Origin: Acuticoccus kalidii
GTDB taxonomy: Bacteria; Pseudomonadota; Alphaproteobacteria; Rhizobiales; Amorphaceae
Reading direction: 5' to 3'
Length of the DNA stretch: 64,000 nt
Assembly: GCF_021556395.1 (NCBI RefSeq)
Contig: NZ_JAKGCS010000006.1
Location: forward strand, 62,001-126,000
In this document: positions 45,996-55,308 of the stretch, piece by piece
Layout: each line of letters begins with the position of its first letter
How positions within the stretch are numbered: the first letter of the stretch is position 1
Program-made: the position numbers and the translations under genes
Notes under the pieces: generated by a model
What the model was told of the DNA's origin: nothing
The model's database searches: none
The model's input: the letters and a program-made list of their open reading frames with translations, nothing else

Positions 45996-47642
45996 ATGAC
46001 AGAAAGGTCGACGGGCAAGGCCACCGTGAGGGTGGGTTTGTCCTTTGCGGCATTGTCCCTGCTGGCGATGTCGCTGGCGTTGCCGGCCGCCCCCGCCATG
46101 GCCGAAGTCCCAGTTCCGCGCTTGTCGCCGAAGTCGGACGTCGCGCTCGCGATGCTGACGACGGCGCCGCCGGCCGCACCGATCAGGATGGGGCCACGCC
46201 TTCCCCTTCGCTACGCGATCGAGCGCGAGGCCAAGGTCGACGTCTCGATCGCCGTCGCCGAGTTCTACGCCGCGCGCGACTATGAGCCGGTGTGGACGGA
46301 GGAGCGCGCCGAAGCCTTGCGCGCGCGCCTCGCCGCGGCGGCGGGCGACGGGCTCGACCCGGACGATTATAGCGTGCCCCGCGCGGCGCCGGGTGTCTTC
46401 AGCGCGGCCGCCGAAGACGTGACGCTGACCGAGGCGGCGTTGCGCTATGCGAACGACGCCTATTCCGGCCGCCTGGAGCCGCGCTCGGTCTCGCGGATCA
46501 TGACGATCGAACCGCCCAAGCTCAACGAGGCGCGCTTCCTGCGGCGCATCGCGCGGGCCGGCAACATCGACGCCGTGCTCGAAAGCGTGCACCCGCAGCA
46601 TCCGCAATTCCAGGCGCTGCGCGGCAAGCTGCGCGAGATGCTGGGCGAGAGCGAGGAGCGTCCGCCCGCCGTGGGCGCCGGTCCGAACCTCAAGCGCGGC
46701 GTCCACGAGCCGCGCGTCGCGATCCTGCGCACCCGCCTCGGCGCGACCCTCGTCGACGGGGACGATCCGAACGTCTTCGACGAAGTGGTCGAGGAGGCGG
46801 TGAAGGCCTATCAGCGCGAGCGGGGGCTCATGGCCGATGGCATCGTCGGCCCCCACACGCTGCGTTTGATCGACGAGGGCGCGGGCGAGGCGCCGATCGC
46901 TACGCTGATCTCCAACATGGAGCGCTGGCGCTGGATGCCGCGCTCGCTCGGCGAGCACAATGTCTTCGTCAACATCCCGAAATTCGAGGTGACGGTGACG
47001 CAGAACGGGGCCGTCACCTACGAGGGCCGCGTGATCGTCGGCGCGCCGGGCACGCCGACGCCGATCTTCTCCGACGAGATCCAGCACATGGTCGTCAATC
47101 CATACTGGAATGTGCCTTACTCGATCGCCTCGTCGGAGATGCTGGGCGGCATCCGCGCCAATCCGTCGGGCTATTTCGCGCGACGTGGTTACGAGGCCGT
47201 TTACAATGGTCGCGTCGTCAATCCGGCATCGATCTCCTGGAATCGGGACACCTTGCGCCGTGTGCGGATCCGGCAGAAACCGGGGCGGAACAACGCGCTC
47301 GGTTCGGTGAAATTCATGTTCCCGAACGAGCATGCCGTCTATCTCCACGACACGCCGACAAAGCACCTCTTCTCGCGGGACGGCCGGGCCCTCAGCCATG
47401 GCTGCGTGCGGGTCGATCAGCCCTTCGAATTCGCCGATGCGCTGCTTTCCGAGGAGACCGACCTCTCCGGCAAGGCGCTGGAGCGCATGGTCGGCGGCAA
47501 GGAGCGTTGGCTGAAGATGGCGGTCCATATTCCCGTCCACCTCGCCTATTTCACGCGCGAGGTCGGGCCGGACGGCGCGCTCGTCCGCTATGGCGACATT
47601 TACGGGTACGACGCCAGAACCCAGCGCGCGCTGGGTCTTTGA
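45996..47642 (+). CDS. LdtD (YcbB)-like L,D-transpeptidase
   Basis: Periplasmic L,D-transpeptidase of the YcbB/LdtD architecture, 548 residues. Order: signal peptide (about 1-36, ending AMA/EVP), a helical scaffold domain (about 60-200, with FYAARDYEPVWTEERAEALRARLAAAAGDGLDPDDY), a peptidoglycan-binding repeat (EEAVKAYQRERGLMADGIVGPHTLRLI, about 265-300), then the YkuD domain with HDTPTKHLF and catalytic site SHGCVRV (H468, C470). It makes 3-3 cross-links. The ATG follows GGAG at 9-bp spacing. Two strong hairpins and then a YcbK-like gene follow, the same pairing as ldtD-mepK in E. coli. Confidence 0.92.
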   Translation: MTERSTGKATVRVGLSFAALSLLAMSLALPAAPAMAEVPVPRLSPKSDVALAMLTTAPPAAPIRMGPRLPLRYAIEREAKVDVSIAVAEFYAARDYEPVWTEERAEALRARLAAAAGDGLDPDDYSVPRAAPGVFSAAAEDVTLTEAALRYANDAYSGRLEPRSVSRIMTIEPPKLNEARFLRRIARAGNIDAVLESVHPQHPQFQALRGKLREMLGESEERPPAVGAGPNLKRGVHEPRVAILRTRLGATLVDGDDPNVFDEVVEEAVKAYQRERGLMADGIVGPHTLRLIDEGAGEAPIATLISNMERWRWMPRSLGEHNVFVNIPKFEVTVTQNGAVTYEGRVIVGAPGTPTPIFSDEIQHMVVNPYWNVPYSIASSEMLGGIRANPSGYFARRGYEAVYNGRVVNPASISWNRDTLRRVRIRQKPGRNNALGSVKFMFPNEHAVYLHDTPTKHLFSRDGRALSHGCVRVDQPFEFADALLSEETDLSGKALERMVGGKERWLKMAVHIPVHLAYFTREVGPDGALVRYGDIYGYDARTQRALGL

Positions 47643-47647
47643 GGCGC

Positions 47648-47703
47648 GCAGACCGTGCACAGGGTCTGCCACCTGATGTTGCGCCGCCGCAACATCAGGT
47701 GGC
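47648..47703 (+). repeat. Two consecutive strong hairpins between the LdtD-like and YcbK-like genes
   Basis: First: GCAGACC (47648-47654) pairs with GGTCTGC (47663-47669) across an 8-base loop. Second: a perfect 16-bp inverted repeat GCCACCTGATGTTGCG (47668-47683) / CGCAACATCAGGTGGC (47688-47703) with a 4-base loop CCGC. The two structures share two bases and so cannot both form completely. They start 6 bases after the transpeptidase stop codon. There is no T tract (the next bases are GATTCCC), so this may be a processing, attenuation or rho-assisted stop structure rather than a simple terminator. Confidence 0.85.
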
Positions 47704-47924
47704 GATTCCCAAGATGGTCTTTCCCAAGGGGGATTGATCGGTTAAGCCTCCGTCAAGTGTTGGCAGGTAATGCGAGTACCACGCCGGATGATCGGTGTGC
47801 CCTGGCTATGGGTTCGACAGGGGGCGGTTTGTCTGCATCTCGAGTGATTTCCGGTCATGATGACCAACGGAGCTGTTCCAACGCCGGCATCGCGCGGCGA
47901 TTTGGGGCGTATGCCTTTGGGCGC

Positions 47925-49643
47925 ATGGACCGATTGATCGCGGCGGCGCTTCTCGTCGCGGCGATCCTGGGTGGAGCGGTGACGCCGGCCTTCGCGGCGA
48001 ACCGCACGATCGAGCTCTACTTCACCCACACCCGCGAGACGCTGAAGATCGTCTATAAGCGCAACGGCCAATATGTCCCGTCCGCGCTGCGCGATATCAA
48101 CCGCTTCCTGCGGGATTGGCGGCGCAACGAAGCCACCAAGATGGACCCCGAGCTGCTCGACCTCGTCTGGGACGTGCAGCAGCATTTCGGCGGCCGCACG
48201 ATCCATGTCGTGTCCGCCTATCGCTCGCCGGCGACGAATTCGATGCTGCGCGGCCGCTCGCGCGGTGTCGCGAAGAATTCGCAGCACATGCTCGGCAAGG
48301 CGATGGATTTCTATATCAAGGGCGTGAAGATCTCCGACGTGCGGGCCTACGGCATGTCCCGCCAGGTCGGTGGTGTCGGTTATTATCCGCGCAGCAACAG
48401 CCCCTTCGTCCATCTCGATACCGGCAGCGTGCGCGCTTGGCCGCGCATGAGCCGGGGTGAGCTGTCGCGCGTGTTCCCCGACGGAAAGACCTTGCATCTG
48501 CCGTCCGACGGCAAGCCGCTGTCCGGTTACGCCGAGGCGCAGCAGCTCGAAAAGTCCGGCAAGCTCGCCAAGCTCGATCGTTCGGGTGGCGGCGGCGGCG
48601 GCTCGTTGTTCGGCTTCGGCGGTGGTGGTGGCGGCGGCGGCGGTTCGCGCTCCTCCGGCGGCACCAATGTCGCCAGCCTCAACACCGGCGTCATCCGCCC
48701 CGGCAGCGTGAGCGCCCAGGCGCCGACGACGCGGTCGCGTGCGGCGAGCCGCGCCGAGGAAAAGAAAGTCGACGAGCCGGTTCGCGTGCAGACGGCATCG
48801 CTCGGAACCGCGGCTTCGTCGTCCTCCAGCAACGATGATAGCAGCCAATCGGGCGGCCTTTTCCGGCAGCTTCCGAACGTGTCGCTCGGTGGCCTGATCG
48901 GCCGCTTCCGTGACGATGACGAGGCGGAAGACGAAGCCGATGCCGAAGTCCGGTCGGTCGCGCCGCCCTCGGCGCCTCTGACAGCCGTCGCCTCGCAGGC
49001 CCCCGCGACCCCCGCGGCCCCCGAGGAAGCGCCCGCACCGGTGGCGACCGGGCCCGCGCCGATCCCCCGGATCGCGCCGCGGACGGACACCCCCCCGAGC
49101 GTTCCGGCGACGGCCGAAGGCGCGCCTGACGAGACGCCGAGCGAGAACGAGCTACCGATCGTCGTCGCCGCGCTTCCGCCGCAGCGCCCGACCTTGGTCA
49201 GCGCCACCCCGGCGAGCGACACGACGACACTCGGCTACGCCACCAACAGCGGCCCCGACTTGGACACGGCCTCGCCGCTCAGCCAGACGGCGGCCATGAT
49301 CCCGCGGAGCGCGTTATCGGAGCCGGTGCCGCCGGCTTCCTCGCCGCAGCTCTCGCGCCAGCTCGCACCGCCGCCCTCCGTCACGCGTCCGATGGTTGAC
49401 GCGGGTCTGTCTCCCGTGCGCGGGGCGAGCCCGGCGCTGATTGCCGACAGCTCGGGCATCTCCGAAGGCCGCTTCGCGACCCTGACGGCGCCCGATCAGG
49501 ACAATGCGGCCCGGGGCGGCATCCTGATGGCGCAAGGCTTCCTCGGCACCCCGTCCGGCTTCCAGGACGGCGTCACCGACTGGCCGACCACGGATCGCTT
49601 CACCGGCGTGCGGATCACGGTCTTCGCGAAGCCCCGATCCTGA
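47925..49643 (+). CDS. DUF882 (YcbK/MepK-like, peptidase M15_2) protein with long low-complexity tail
   Basis: About 572 residues. A signal peptide (MDRLIAAALLVAAILGGAVTPAFA) is followed by a YcbK-type domain (about 25-185): ELYFTHTRETLKIVYK, VVSAYRSPATNSMLRGRSRGVAKNSQHMLGKAMDFYIKG and PFVHLDTG. The zinc ligands H (SQH), D (MDF) and H (VHLD) are present. The E. coli relative MepK is an endopeptidase that cuts 3-3 cross-links. From residue 200 on it is Gly-rich (two runs of glycines), then Ser/Pro/Ala/Glu-rich and probably disordered. Start is set by the signal peptide; its ribosome site is weak. A terminator follows. Confidence 0.85.
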   Translation: MDRLIAAALLVAAILGGAVTPAFAANRTIELYFTHTRETLKIVYKRNGQYVPSALRDINRFLRDWRRNEATKMDPELLDLVWDVQQHFGGRTIHVVSAYRSPATNSMLRGRSRGVAKNSQHMLGKAMDFYIKGVKISDVRAYGMSRQVGGVGYYPRSNSPFVHLDTGSVRAWPRMSRGELSRVFPDGKTLHLPSDGKPLSGYAEAQQLEKSGKLAKLDRSGGGGGGSLFGFGGGGGGGGGSRSSGGTNVASLNTGVIRPGSVSAQAPTTRSRAASRAEEKKVDEPVRVQTASLGTAASSSSSNDDSSQSGGLFRQLPNVSLGGLIGRFRDDDEAEDEADAEVRSVAPPSAPLTAVASQAPATPAAPEEAPAPVATGPAPIPRIAPRTDTPPSVPATAEGAPDETPSENELPIVVAALPPQRPTLVSATPASDTTTLGYATNSGPDLDTASPLSQTAAMIPRSALSEPVPPASSPQLSRQLAPPPSVTRPMVDAGLSPVRGASPALIADSSGISEGRFATLTAPDQDNAARGGILMAQGFLGTPSGFQDGVTDWPTTDRFTGVRITVFAKPRS

Positions 49644-49715
49644 CGGTCGCCCGTCTGGTCGGGGCCGCGAGTCGGCCCCGCCGCGCGTTCCTGTTCCGAA
49701 CTGAAACGTGATTTG

Positions 49716-49741
49716 AAGGCCGCCGCTTCGGCGGCCTTTTT
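49716..49741 (+). terminator. Rho-independent terminator after the YcbK-like gene
   Basis: AAGGCCGCCG / CGGCGGCCTT stem of 10 bp with a short CTT loop, followed by TTTTT. It lies 72 bases after the stop codon. Confidence 0.93.
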
Positions 49742-50119
49742 CGTGGTGCGGTGTCAAGGCGAGGAGCGTCGGACGGTCGTCGGTCGAAAGCGTCGAGCAT
49801 CGGGCCGTCGGACGAGGGGCGTCGGGCAAGAGCAGAGGACGAGAAGGGCGCGGCATCGTTCGCCTCGCGGCCGGATGCGCGGCGGCGTGGGGCGGGGCGT
49901 CCAGTCTATCGGGAAAGGGGACCGCGGGGCGGTGGGGCTCGGCCTCTTCGTCGTGCGGCGCGGGTGGCGGCCGTCTTCGCGAAGCGGAGCGGGTCGTTCA
50001 AAGGAGGGTGGAGCGCGATCGCGGCGGTTGATCCGCCTTCAAAGCGGGCGCGCTCCCCGTGTCGTAACCGTTGCGGCGTCGAGTCCGGCTATCAAGCGCA
50101 CAGGTCGCCGGAGCGGGTG
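49742..50119. other. 378-bp region between terminator and gapR, no gene seen
   Basis: GC-rich sequence with several loosely repeated GTCGGACG/CGTCGGGC motifs in 49760-49830. Open frames on the plus strand have Arg/Gly/Ser-rich composition typical of antisense or random GC-rich frames, and no ribosome site. Possibly the 3' region of gapR. Confidence 0.45.
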
Positions 50120-50401
50120 TTACGCGGCTTCGGCGCGTCGCTCGGCGTCGTCTTCGCTGAAGCGCATACCGAGAGCCTGCATATAGAGATCGAGGATCGC
50201 CTCGTGCTCCTGGCGTTCGTTGGGCTCCTGCTTCCGCAGACGCACGATTTGTCGCAGGACCTTCGCGTCGAACCCGTTGGCCTTCGCTTCGGCATAGACG
50301 TCCTTGATGTCGTCCGCGATGCCTTGCTTCTCTTCCTCGAGCCGCTCGATCCGTTCGACGATCGCGCGAAGCTGATCGCCGGCTACACCACCATTCACCA
50401 T
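50120..50401 (-). CDS. gapR: GapR family DNA-binding protein (DUF2312)
   Basis: Small nucleoid-associated protein of 93 residues. In Caulobacter, GapR forms clamps around overtwisted DNA, promotes topoisomerase action and prefers AT-rich DNA. The sequence matches closely: [69 protein letters not shown], a long coiled-coil helix followed by the DNA-contacting Lys/Arg segment. The ATG follows AAGGAG at about 8-bp spacing. It lies next to an unusually AT-rich intergenic region. Confidence 0.95.
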   Translation of the reverse strand: MVNGGVAGDQLRAIVERIERLEEEKQGIADDIKDVYAEAKANGFDAKVLRQIVRLRKQEPNERQEHEAILDLYMQALGMRFSEDDAERRAEAA

Positions 50402-51142
50402 GGTCGCACTCCTTGTGTTTCTAGCCCAGCGAGCTTGCCGAAGGATGCGGCGGGATCAATTGGGGGAGGCATCTTGGTCCCCGTTGTCCTCGCTTTCTCG
50501 GAGCCAGAGTGAATCGCGCGTTAAGTCGGAACGGCGCCTTGCGTCGGCGGAGTGCGCGAGGAGGAAATGCGTGAAGCCAATTGGGCGAGAATTGGTGCGC
50601 ATATGGGATCACGTTCCGATCGGAATCCGGGTGCCAAACGAGGTTGCTGCGATTTTCTGTTGATAAGCGATTGGCCATCTCGGGTCGTTGCAAAAATAGA
50701 ACATACTCGAATTGGGTGTGGTCGATTCGCGTGTGGGGGCATTGCTTTGTGCGTCGGCTGCCGCATGTGGGATGTTCAGCACGTTGCAACCCAAAGAAGT
50801 TCCCAAAGAACAATTGGTGGAAAATCTTTGACGTTGACGCGGTGTTAAATTTTTCTTCACGCGAGACAGCAATACTGCTGTCCGTCACGGCGTATAAAAA
50901 CGGATGACTATAATAGGTCGAATTGTCGAGATTTCAGCTTCGCGTCAGCATGATGGGCTATCGATCGACAACATTGTGTTGCGGAATCGATTCGCAGCGG
51001 TTAACCAGCAAGTCGGTGTATCCGGCGTGTTAGGCGTGTCCAGTACGACGCGATTGACAAGGAGCGAGCAACCTCGCATGAACGCGTGGGTTAGCGCCGC
51101 GAACACGTGTATGATGAACGAAAAAAGGACGGCTCGCAGCAC
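50402..51142. other. 741-bp AT-rich island between gapR and DUF1036
   Basis: Base composition drops to roughly 42-45% G+C in the lines I counted (50641-50700, 50821-50880), against about two thirds elsewhere. A perfect TATAAT lies at 50909-50914 but with no good -35. TTGACA at 51054-51059 with CATGAA 17 bp further is a candidate promoter for DUF1036-pyk. One short frame (ATG 50567 to 50848) follows an AGGAGGAA site, but its Cys/Trp/Arg-rich 94-residue product is not recognisable and I do not call it. Otherwise no gene is seen. Confidence 0.6.
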
Positions 51143-51598
51143 ATGTTCCGCTTCTTTGGCCGAGTAGCCTTCTCCGTCTTCCCGCTTCTTCTCGCTGGAG
51201 CGGCGCTGGTTTCAGCTCCTACCGAAGCCCGTGCAGAGCTCCGCCTCTGCAACAAGACCCCGGTCCAGATCGGCATCGCCATCGGCTACAAAAGCCATGA
51301 GGAGTGGGTCAGCGAAGGCTGGTGGAATCTCGAGGCGGACAGCTGCCAGGTGGTGGTCGAAGGCCCGCTTCCCTCCCGCTATTATTATCTCTACGCGCTC
51401 GACTACGAAGAAGGCGGCGCCTGGGGTGGCACGGCATTCATGTGCACGCACGACAAAGAATTCACGATCGAAGGCACCAGCGACTGCGTGGCGCGCGGAT
51501 ATGAGCGTCGCGGCTTCGTCGAAGTCGATACCGGCGACAAACTCTCCTGGACGGTCCAGCTCACCGAGCGCCCGAAAGTGGGTATCGGCGGACAATGA
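51143..51598 (+). CDS. DUF1036 secreted protein
   Basis: 151-residue periplasmic protein with a signal peptide (MFRFFGRVAFSVFPLLLAGAALVSA) and a DUF1036 domain: LRLCNKTPVQIGIAIGYKSHEEWVSEGWWNLEADSCQVVVEGPLPSRYYYLYALD, FMCTHDKEFTIEGTSDCVARGYERRGFVEVDTG. Four cysteines probably form two disulfides. The function is unknown. The stop overlaps the pyk start by 4 bases (ATGA), a conserved pairing in the order. The start is set by the signal peptide; a longer form from 51107 is less likely. Confidence 0.88.
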   Translation: MFRFFGRVAFSVFPLLLAGAALVSAPTEARAELRLCNKTPVQIGIAIGYKSHEEWVSEGWWNLEADSCQVVVEGPLPSRYYYLYALDYEEGGAWGGTAFMCTHDKEFTIEGTSDCVARGYERRGFVEVDTGDKLSWTVQLTERPKVGIGGQ

Positions 51599-53025
51599 GA
51601 CGCGAGCGACGGGTTCGAATCGTCGCCACTCTCGGTCCCGCATCTTCCAAGCCTGAACAGATCGACGCCCTTCACAGGGCCGGTGCGGACGTCTTCCGCA
51701 TCAACATGAGCCACACCGACCACGCTCTCCTGCGCAGCCTCGTGTCCCATATTCGAGGTGTCGAGGAGGCCGTCGGCTCGCCCATCACGATCCTGGCGGA
51801 CTTGCAGGGGCCGAAGCTTCGCGTCGGCACATTCGAGGATGGCAAGGTCACGCTGGAAAGCGGGCAACGCTTCACGTTCGACCAGGTGGACCAGCCGGGC
51901 AACGCAGAACGCGTCTTCCTCCCGCACCCGGAAATCCTGCGCGCCCTGCGGCCCGGACATCGCCTCCTCCTCGACGACGGCAAGCTCTCCCTCAAGGTGA
52001 TCGAAGCCGGCCCGACAAAGGCGGAGACCGAAGTCGTCCAGGGCGGCGTCCTCTCCAACCGCAAGGGCGTTAGCTGTCCCGACACGCTGCTGCCGGTCGG
52101 TGCGCTCACCGAGAAGGACCGCTCCGATCTGGAAGCGGCGATGACCGTCGGCGTCGACTGGGTGGCGCTCTCCTTCGTGCAGCGTCCGGACGATCTCGCC
52201 GAGGTGCGCAAGGTGGCGCGCGGCCGGGCCGGCCTCCTGTCGAAGATCGAGAAGCCGCAGGCGATCGACCGGCTGGACGAGATCATCGAGCTTTCCGACG
52301 CGATCATGGTGGCGCGCGGCGATCTCGGCGTCGAAATGCCTCTCGAGGTCGTGCCGACACTGCAAAAGCGGATCACTCGCGAGGCGCGCCGCGCGGGCAA
52401 GCCCGTCGTCGTCGCGACGCAGATGTTGGAGAGCATGATCACCTCGCCGGTGCCGACCCGCGCCGAGGTCTCCGACGTCGCGACCGCCGTCTATGAGGGC
52501 GCCGACGCGGTGATGCTGTCGGCCGAATCGGCGGCCGGACAGTTCCCGGTCGAGGCCGTTTCGATGATGGACAAGGTCGTCCAGGCGGTGGAGCGGGATC
52601 CGAATTACCGTTCGATCATCCGCGCCCAGCGGCTCGAACCGGAGGCGACCGGGGCCGACGCTCTCGCCGCCGCCGCGACGCAGATCGCCGAGACGCTGAA
52701 CGTGTCGACCATCGCATGCTACACGACCTCCGGCTCGACGGCCCTGCGCATGTCGCGCGAGCGGCCGTTCGCCGAGATCCTCGCCCTTTGCCCCGAGCTC
52801 GCCACCGCGCGGCGCCTGGGTGTCGCCTGGGGCGTGACGACGGTGGTCTGCGAGCGGGCCAGCGACCTCGAGAATTTCATCGCCATGGCAGGCGCCCGGG
52901 CGGTCGATCTCGGTGCGGCGAAGACGGGGGATCGCCTCGTCGCCGTGGCCGGCGTGCCGCTCCATACGCCGGGTGTGACGAACGTTCTTCAACTCGCATT
53001 CGTCCGCTCCTCCGACGAGCGCTGA
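51595..53025 (+). CDS. pyk: Pyruvate kinase
   Basis: Glycolytic enzyme converting phosphoenolpyruvate and ADP to pyruvate and ATP. 476 residues. Signatures: IVATLGPAS, DVFRINMSHTDH, ILADLQGPKLRVG, the active-site KIEKPQAIDRLDEIIELSDAIMVARGDLGVEMPLE, VVVATQMLESMI, RAEVSDVATAVYEGADAVMLSAESAAGQFPVEAV, and the C-terminal allosteric domain. Its ATG overlaps DUF1036, so it is translated from the same message. Confidence 0.97.
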   Translation: MRRERRVRIVATLGPASSKPEQIDALHRAGADVFRINMSHTDHALLRSLVSHIRGVEEAVGSPITILADLQGPKLRVGTFEDGKVTLESGQRFTFDQVDQPGNAERVFLPHPEILRALRPGHRLLLDDGKLSLKVIEAGPTKAETEVVQGGVLSNRKGVSCPDTLLPVGALTEKDRSDLEAAMTVGVDWVALSFVQRPDDLAEVRKVARGRAGLLSKIEKPQAIDRLDEIIELSDAIMVARGDLGVEMPLEVVPTLQKRITREARRAGKPVVVATQMLESMITSPVPTRAEVSDVATAVYEGADAVMLSAESAAGQFPVEAVSMMDKVVQAVERDPNYRSIIRAQRLEPEATGADALAAAATQIAETLNVSTIACYTTSGSTALRMSRERPFAEILALCPELATARRLGVAWGVTTVVCERASDLENFIAMAGARAVDLGAAKTGDRLVAVAGVPLHTPGVTNVLQLAFVRSSDER

Positions 53026-53151
53026 CCCGCCCCGCAGGATGATCCTTCGAACGAACTGATTTCGCTCGCTGGCCGCGGGGTGCGGCTCGTCTCTTGCCAA
53101 TGCAACTCAAGGGTGTTTATGCTACCTTAGGTGTTGCGGCGAGGGAAGGAC

Positions 53152-55308
53152 ATGGTGGACTTTTCGTTCGGAGGTCGGTTTCGCCGGCGCTCACGCCCGA
53201 AGCACCCGGTCGGGACCGGCTCGGAGGCAGCCCGGCCGCTGCTGTCACGCCCCTTGGGCAGCTTGAGGTCGAGTTGGGGCGGCGGCGTTTTCTTTCGCCG
53301 CAAGGCCGCCCGGGATCCGGGTGAGGCGCTGCGCGATCCGCGCCAGGCCGCGATTGTGTTCGGCCTGCGCAATCAACGTCCGCGGGCCACCATGCCGAAG
53401 GCCGATGCGCGCCTCGCGGCGCTCCTCGACCGCGCCGCGCCGGATGAATGTCTGAACGCCGCCTTCGTGCTGCGGTGGGGCCGCCCGTCGGAGATCGCGG
53501 CTGCCGGCACCTCGTCGGAGCCCGTCAGACCCCCGTTCCGCGACACCGATTATTATGAGGCGCTCGCCCATTGGCTCGGTTGCCGGTTCGACCATGGCCA
53601 CACATTGAGCGAGCTCGTTCGCGATTCGCGGGCCGAATCGGTGTTCTGCGAGGATGGTGCGATCCTGCGCTTCCTCGTCGACGGGCGGCAGGTCGTGGCG
53701 ATCGCGCCATCGCCGACGTGGCTGCCGTCGCTCGCAAGCCTCGTCAGCCGCTGTCCGAAGGCCGCCGACCGGATCATCATCGTGCCTCCGCATGCGATCG
53801 ACGCCGCGGTGGGCGAGGAGAGGCCGCGGATCAGCGCCGGCCGGCTCGATCCGATCCATGAGATCCCCGCCATCGCGCTCGCCGACCGCGTGGTGACTCG
53901 GCCGCAGGTGCTGGCCTTCGGCCTCGCGCTCGCCGCCTTCGCCGTCGTCGTCGCGGTGGCGCCGTTCGTGATGCTCGGTTTGCTCTTCGTCACGACGACA
54001 GCGATCCTCCTCGCCTATGCGGCGAGCCGGGGTCTCGCGCTCATGCGGCCCGATCGGCCGCGCCAGCCCCGCCGGCGCCTGAAAGCGTCCGAGCTTCCCG
54101 AATATTCGATTCTCGTCCCGCTTTTCCGCGAAGGCGAGGGGATCGCCCATCTCGTGCGCGCCCTCCGCCGCCTCGACTACCCACCCGACAAGCTCGACAT
54201 CCAGTTCCTCGTCGAAGCCGACGACGCGATCACCCGCCGCGCCGTGATGCGCCATGCGCACGATCTGTCGTGCCGGATGACCATCGTTCCCCCAGGCTCA
54301 CCGCAGACAAAGCCGCGCGCGCTCAATGTCGGTCTGCGTCAGGCCCGCGGCAGCCTCGTGACGATCTATGATGCGGAGGATCGGCCCGAGCTCGATCAGC
54401 TCCGCGTCGCCGCCGAGACCTTCGCCGCCGCCGCGCCCGACATGGCCGCGCTGCAAGCCAGACTGTCGATCGATCATGCGGGCGACACCTGGCTGACGCA
54501 GATGTTCGCCATCGAATATGCGTGCCTCTTCGACCACGTGATGCCGATGGTCGCGGGCGAGGAGCGGATTCTGCTCCTCGGCGGGACGTCGAACCATTTT
54601 CGGACCGACGCCTTGATCCGCGTCGGCGGGTGGGATCCCTACAACGTCACCGAAGACGCCGACCTCGCGATCCGTCTGCGGCGCGGTGGATACCGCATCG
54701 CGATGATCGAATCGCGGACCTACGAGGAAGCGCCGATCAGTGTCGATGCCTGGCTGAAGCAGCGCTCACGCTGGTTCAAGGGCTATATGCAGACGTGGCT
54801 CGTGCACAACCGCCGGCCACTGGTCTTGCTCCGGGAGCTCGGCTGGGCCGACACGAGCCTCGTCCATCTGTTCATCATCGGCGCTTTGACGGCGGCGCTC
54901 GCCCACCTCGTCTTCGTGGGGCAGCTCGTCCTCGCGCTGACCGGCCTCGCGCCGCTTCTCGCCGGCCCGTCCGGCGCGCTCACGGCCATCCAACTCGTCA
55001 GCGTGCTCTTCGGCTATGGGGCGAGTTTTGCGCTTGGCGCCGTCAGCATCCAGTCGCGGCGGGGCGAGCGGATCAGTGTCTGGGCGGTGCTATGGTTTCC
55101 GCTCTATTGGATCCTGATGGGGGCGGCCGTTCTCCTGGCGCTGCACGACCTCATCCGCTCTCCTCATTATTGGCGCAAGACGATGCACGGTATCGCCTCG
55201 CGTCCGGCCCGCCTACGGGCCCGCCCCGTGCCCCTCGCCGGCCATCCGACGAAGCGCGCGCCAACGCCGACCGGGGAGAGGCGATCGACCTCGTCGGATC
55301 GTGCCTGA
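53152..55308 (+). CDS. Membrane glycosyltransferase family 2 (BcsA-like) with N-terminal soluble domain
   Basis: 718-residue processive-type GT2 enzyme. The first 240 residues form a soluble domain of unknown role. Two membrane helices follow (about 262-310), then the GT2 catalytic domain (YSILVPLFREGEGIAHLVRALRRLDYP; first acidic motif VEADD; YDAED as DxD; TEDADLAIRL; QRSRWFKGYMQTW, the Q/RxxRW motif), and three to four more helices. It probably makes an exopolysaccharide or other glycan; no partner genes such as a hydrolase or PilZ protein lie nearby. The ATG follows GGGAAGGAC. Confidence 0.88.
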   Translation: MVDFSFGGRFRRRSRPKHPVGTGSEAARPLLSRPLGSLRSSWGGGVFFRRKAARDPGEALRDPRQAAIVFGLRNQRPRATMPKADARLAALLDRAAPDECLNAAFVLRWGRPSEIAAAGTSSEPVRPPFRDTDYYEALAHWLGCRFDHGHTLSELVRDSRAESVFCEDGAILRFLVDGRQVVAIAPSPTWLPSLASLVSRCPKAADRIIIVPPHAIDAAVGEERPRISAGRLDPIHEIPAIALADRVVTRPQVLAFGLALAAFAVVVAVAPFVMLGLLFVTTTAILLAYAASRGLALMRPDRPRQPRRRLKASELPEYSILVPLFREGEGIAHLVRALRRLDYPPDKLDIQFLVEADDAITRRAVMRHAHDLSCRMTIVPPGSPQTKPRALNVGLRQARGSLVTIYDAEDRPELDQLRVAAETFAAAAPDMAALQARLSIDHAGDTWLTQMFAIEYACLFDHVMPMVAGEERILLLGGTSNHFRTDALIRVGGWDPYNVTEDADLAIRLRRGGYRIAMIESRTYEEAPISVDAWLKQRSRWFKGYMQTWLVHNRRPLVLLRELGWADTSLVHLFIIGALTAALAHLVFVGQLVLALTGLAPLLAGPSGALTAIQLVSVLFGYGASFALGAVSIQSRRGERISVWAVLWFPLYWILMGAAVLLALHDLIRSPHYWRKTMHGIASRPARLRARPVPLAGHPTKRAPTPTGERRSTSSDRA

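Noticed and set aside
50567-50848. 94-codon frame after AGGAGGAA in the AT-rich island
   Set aside because: Good ribosome site, but the product is rich in Cys, Trp and Arg with no recognisable pattern, and several other frames overlap it on both strands. Conservation would be needed before calling it.
51601-51630. tRNA T-arm-like sequence (GGTTCGAATC)
   Set aside because: It lies inside the first codons of pyk and no acceptor or anticodon stem can be built around it.
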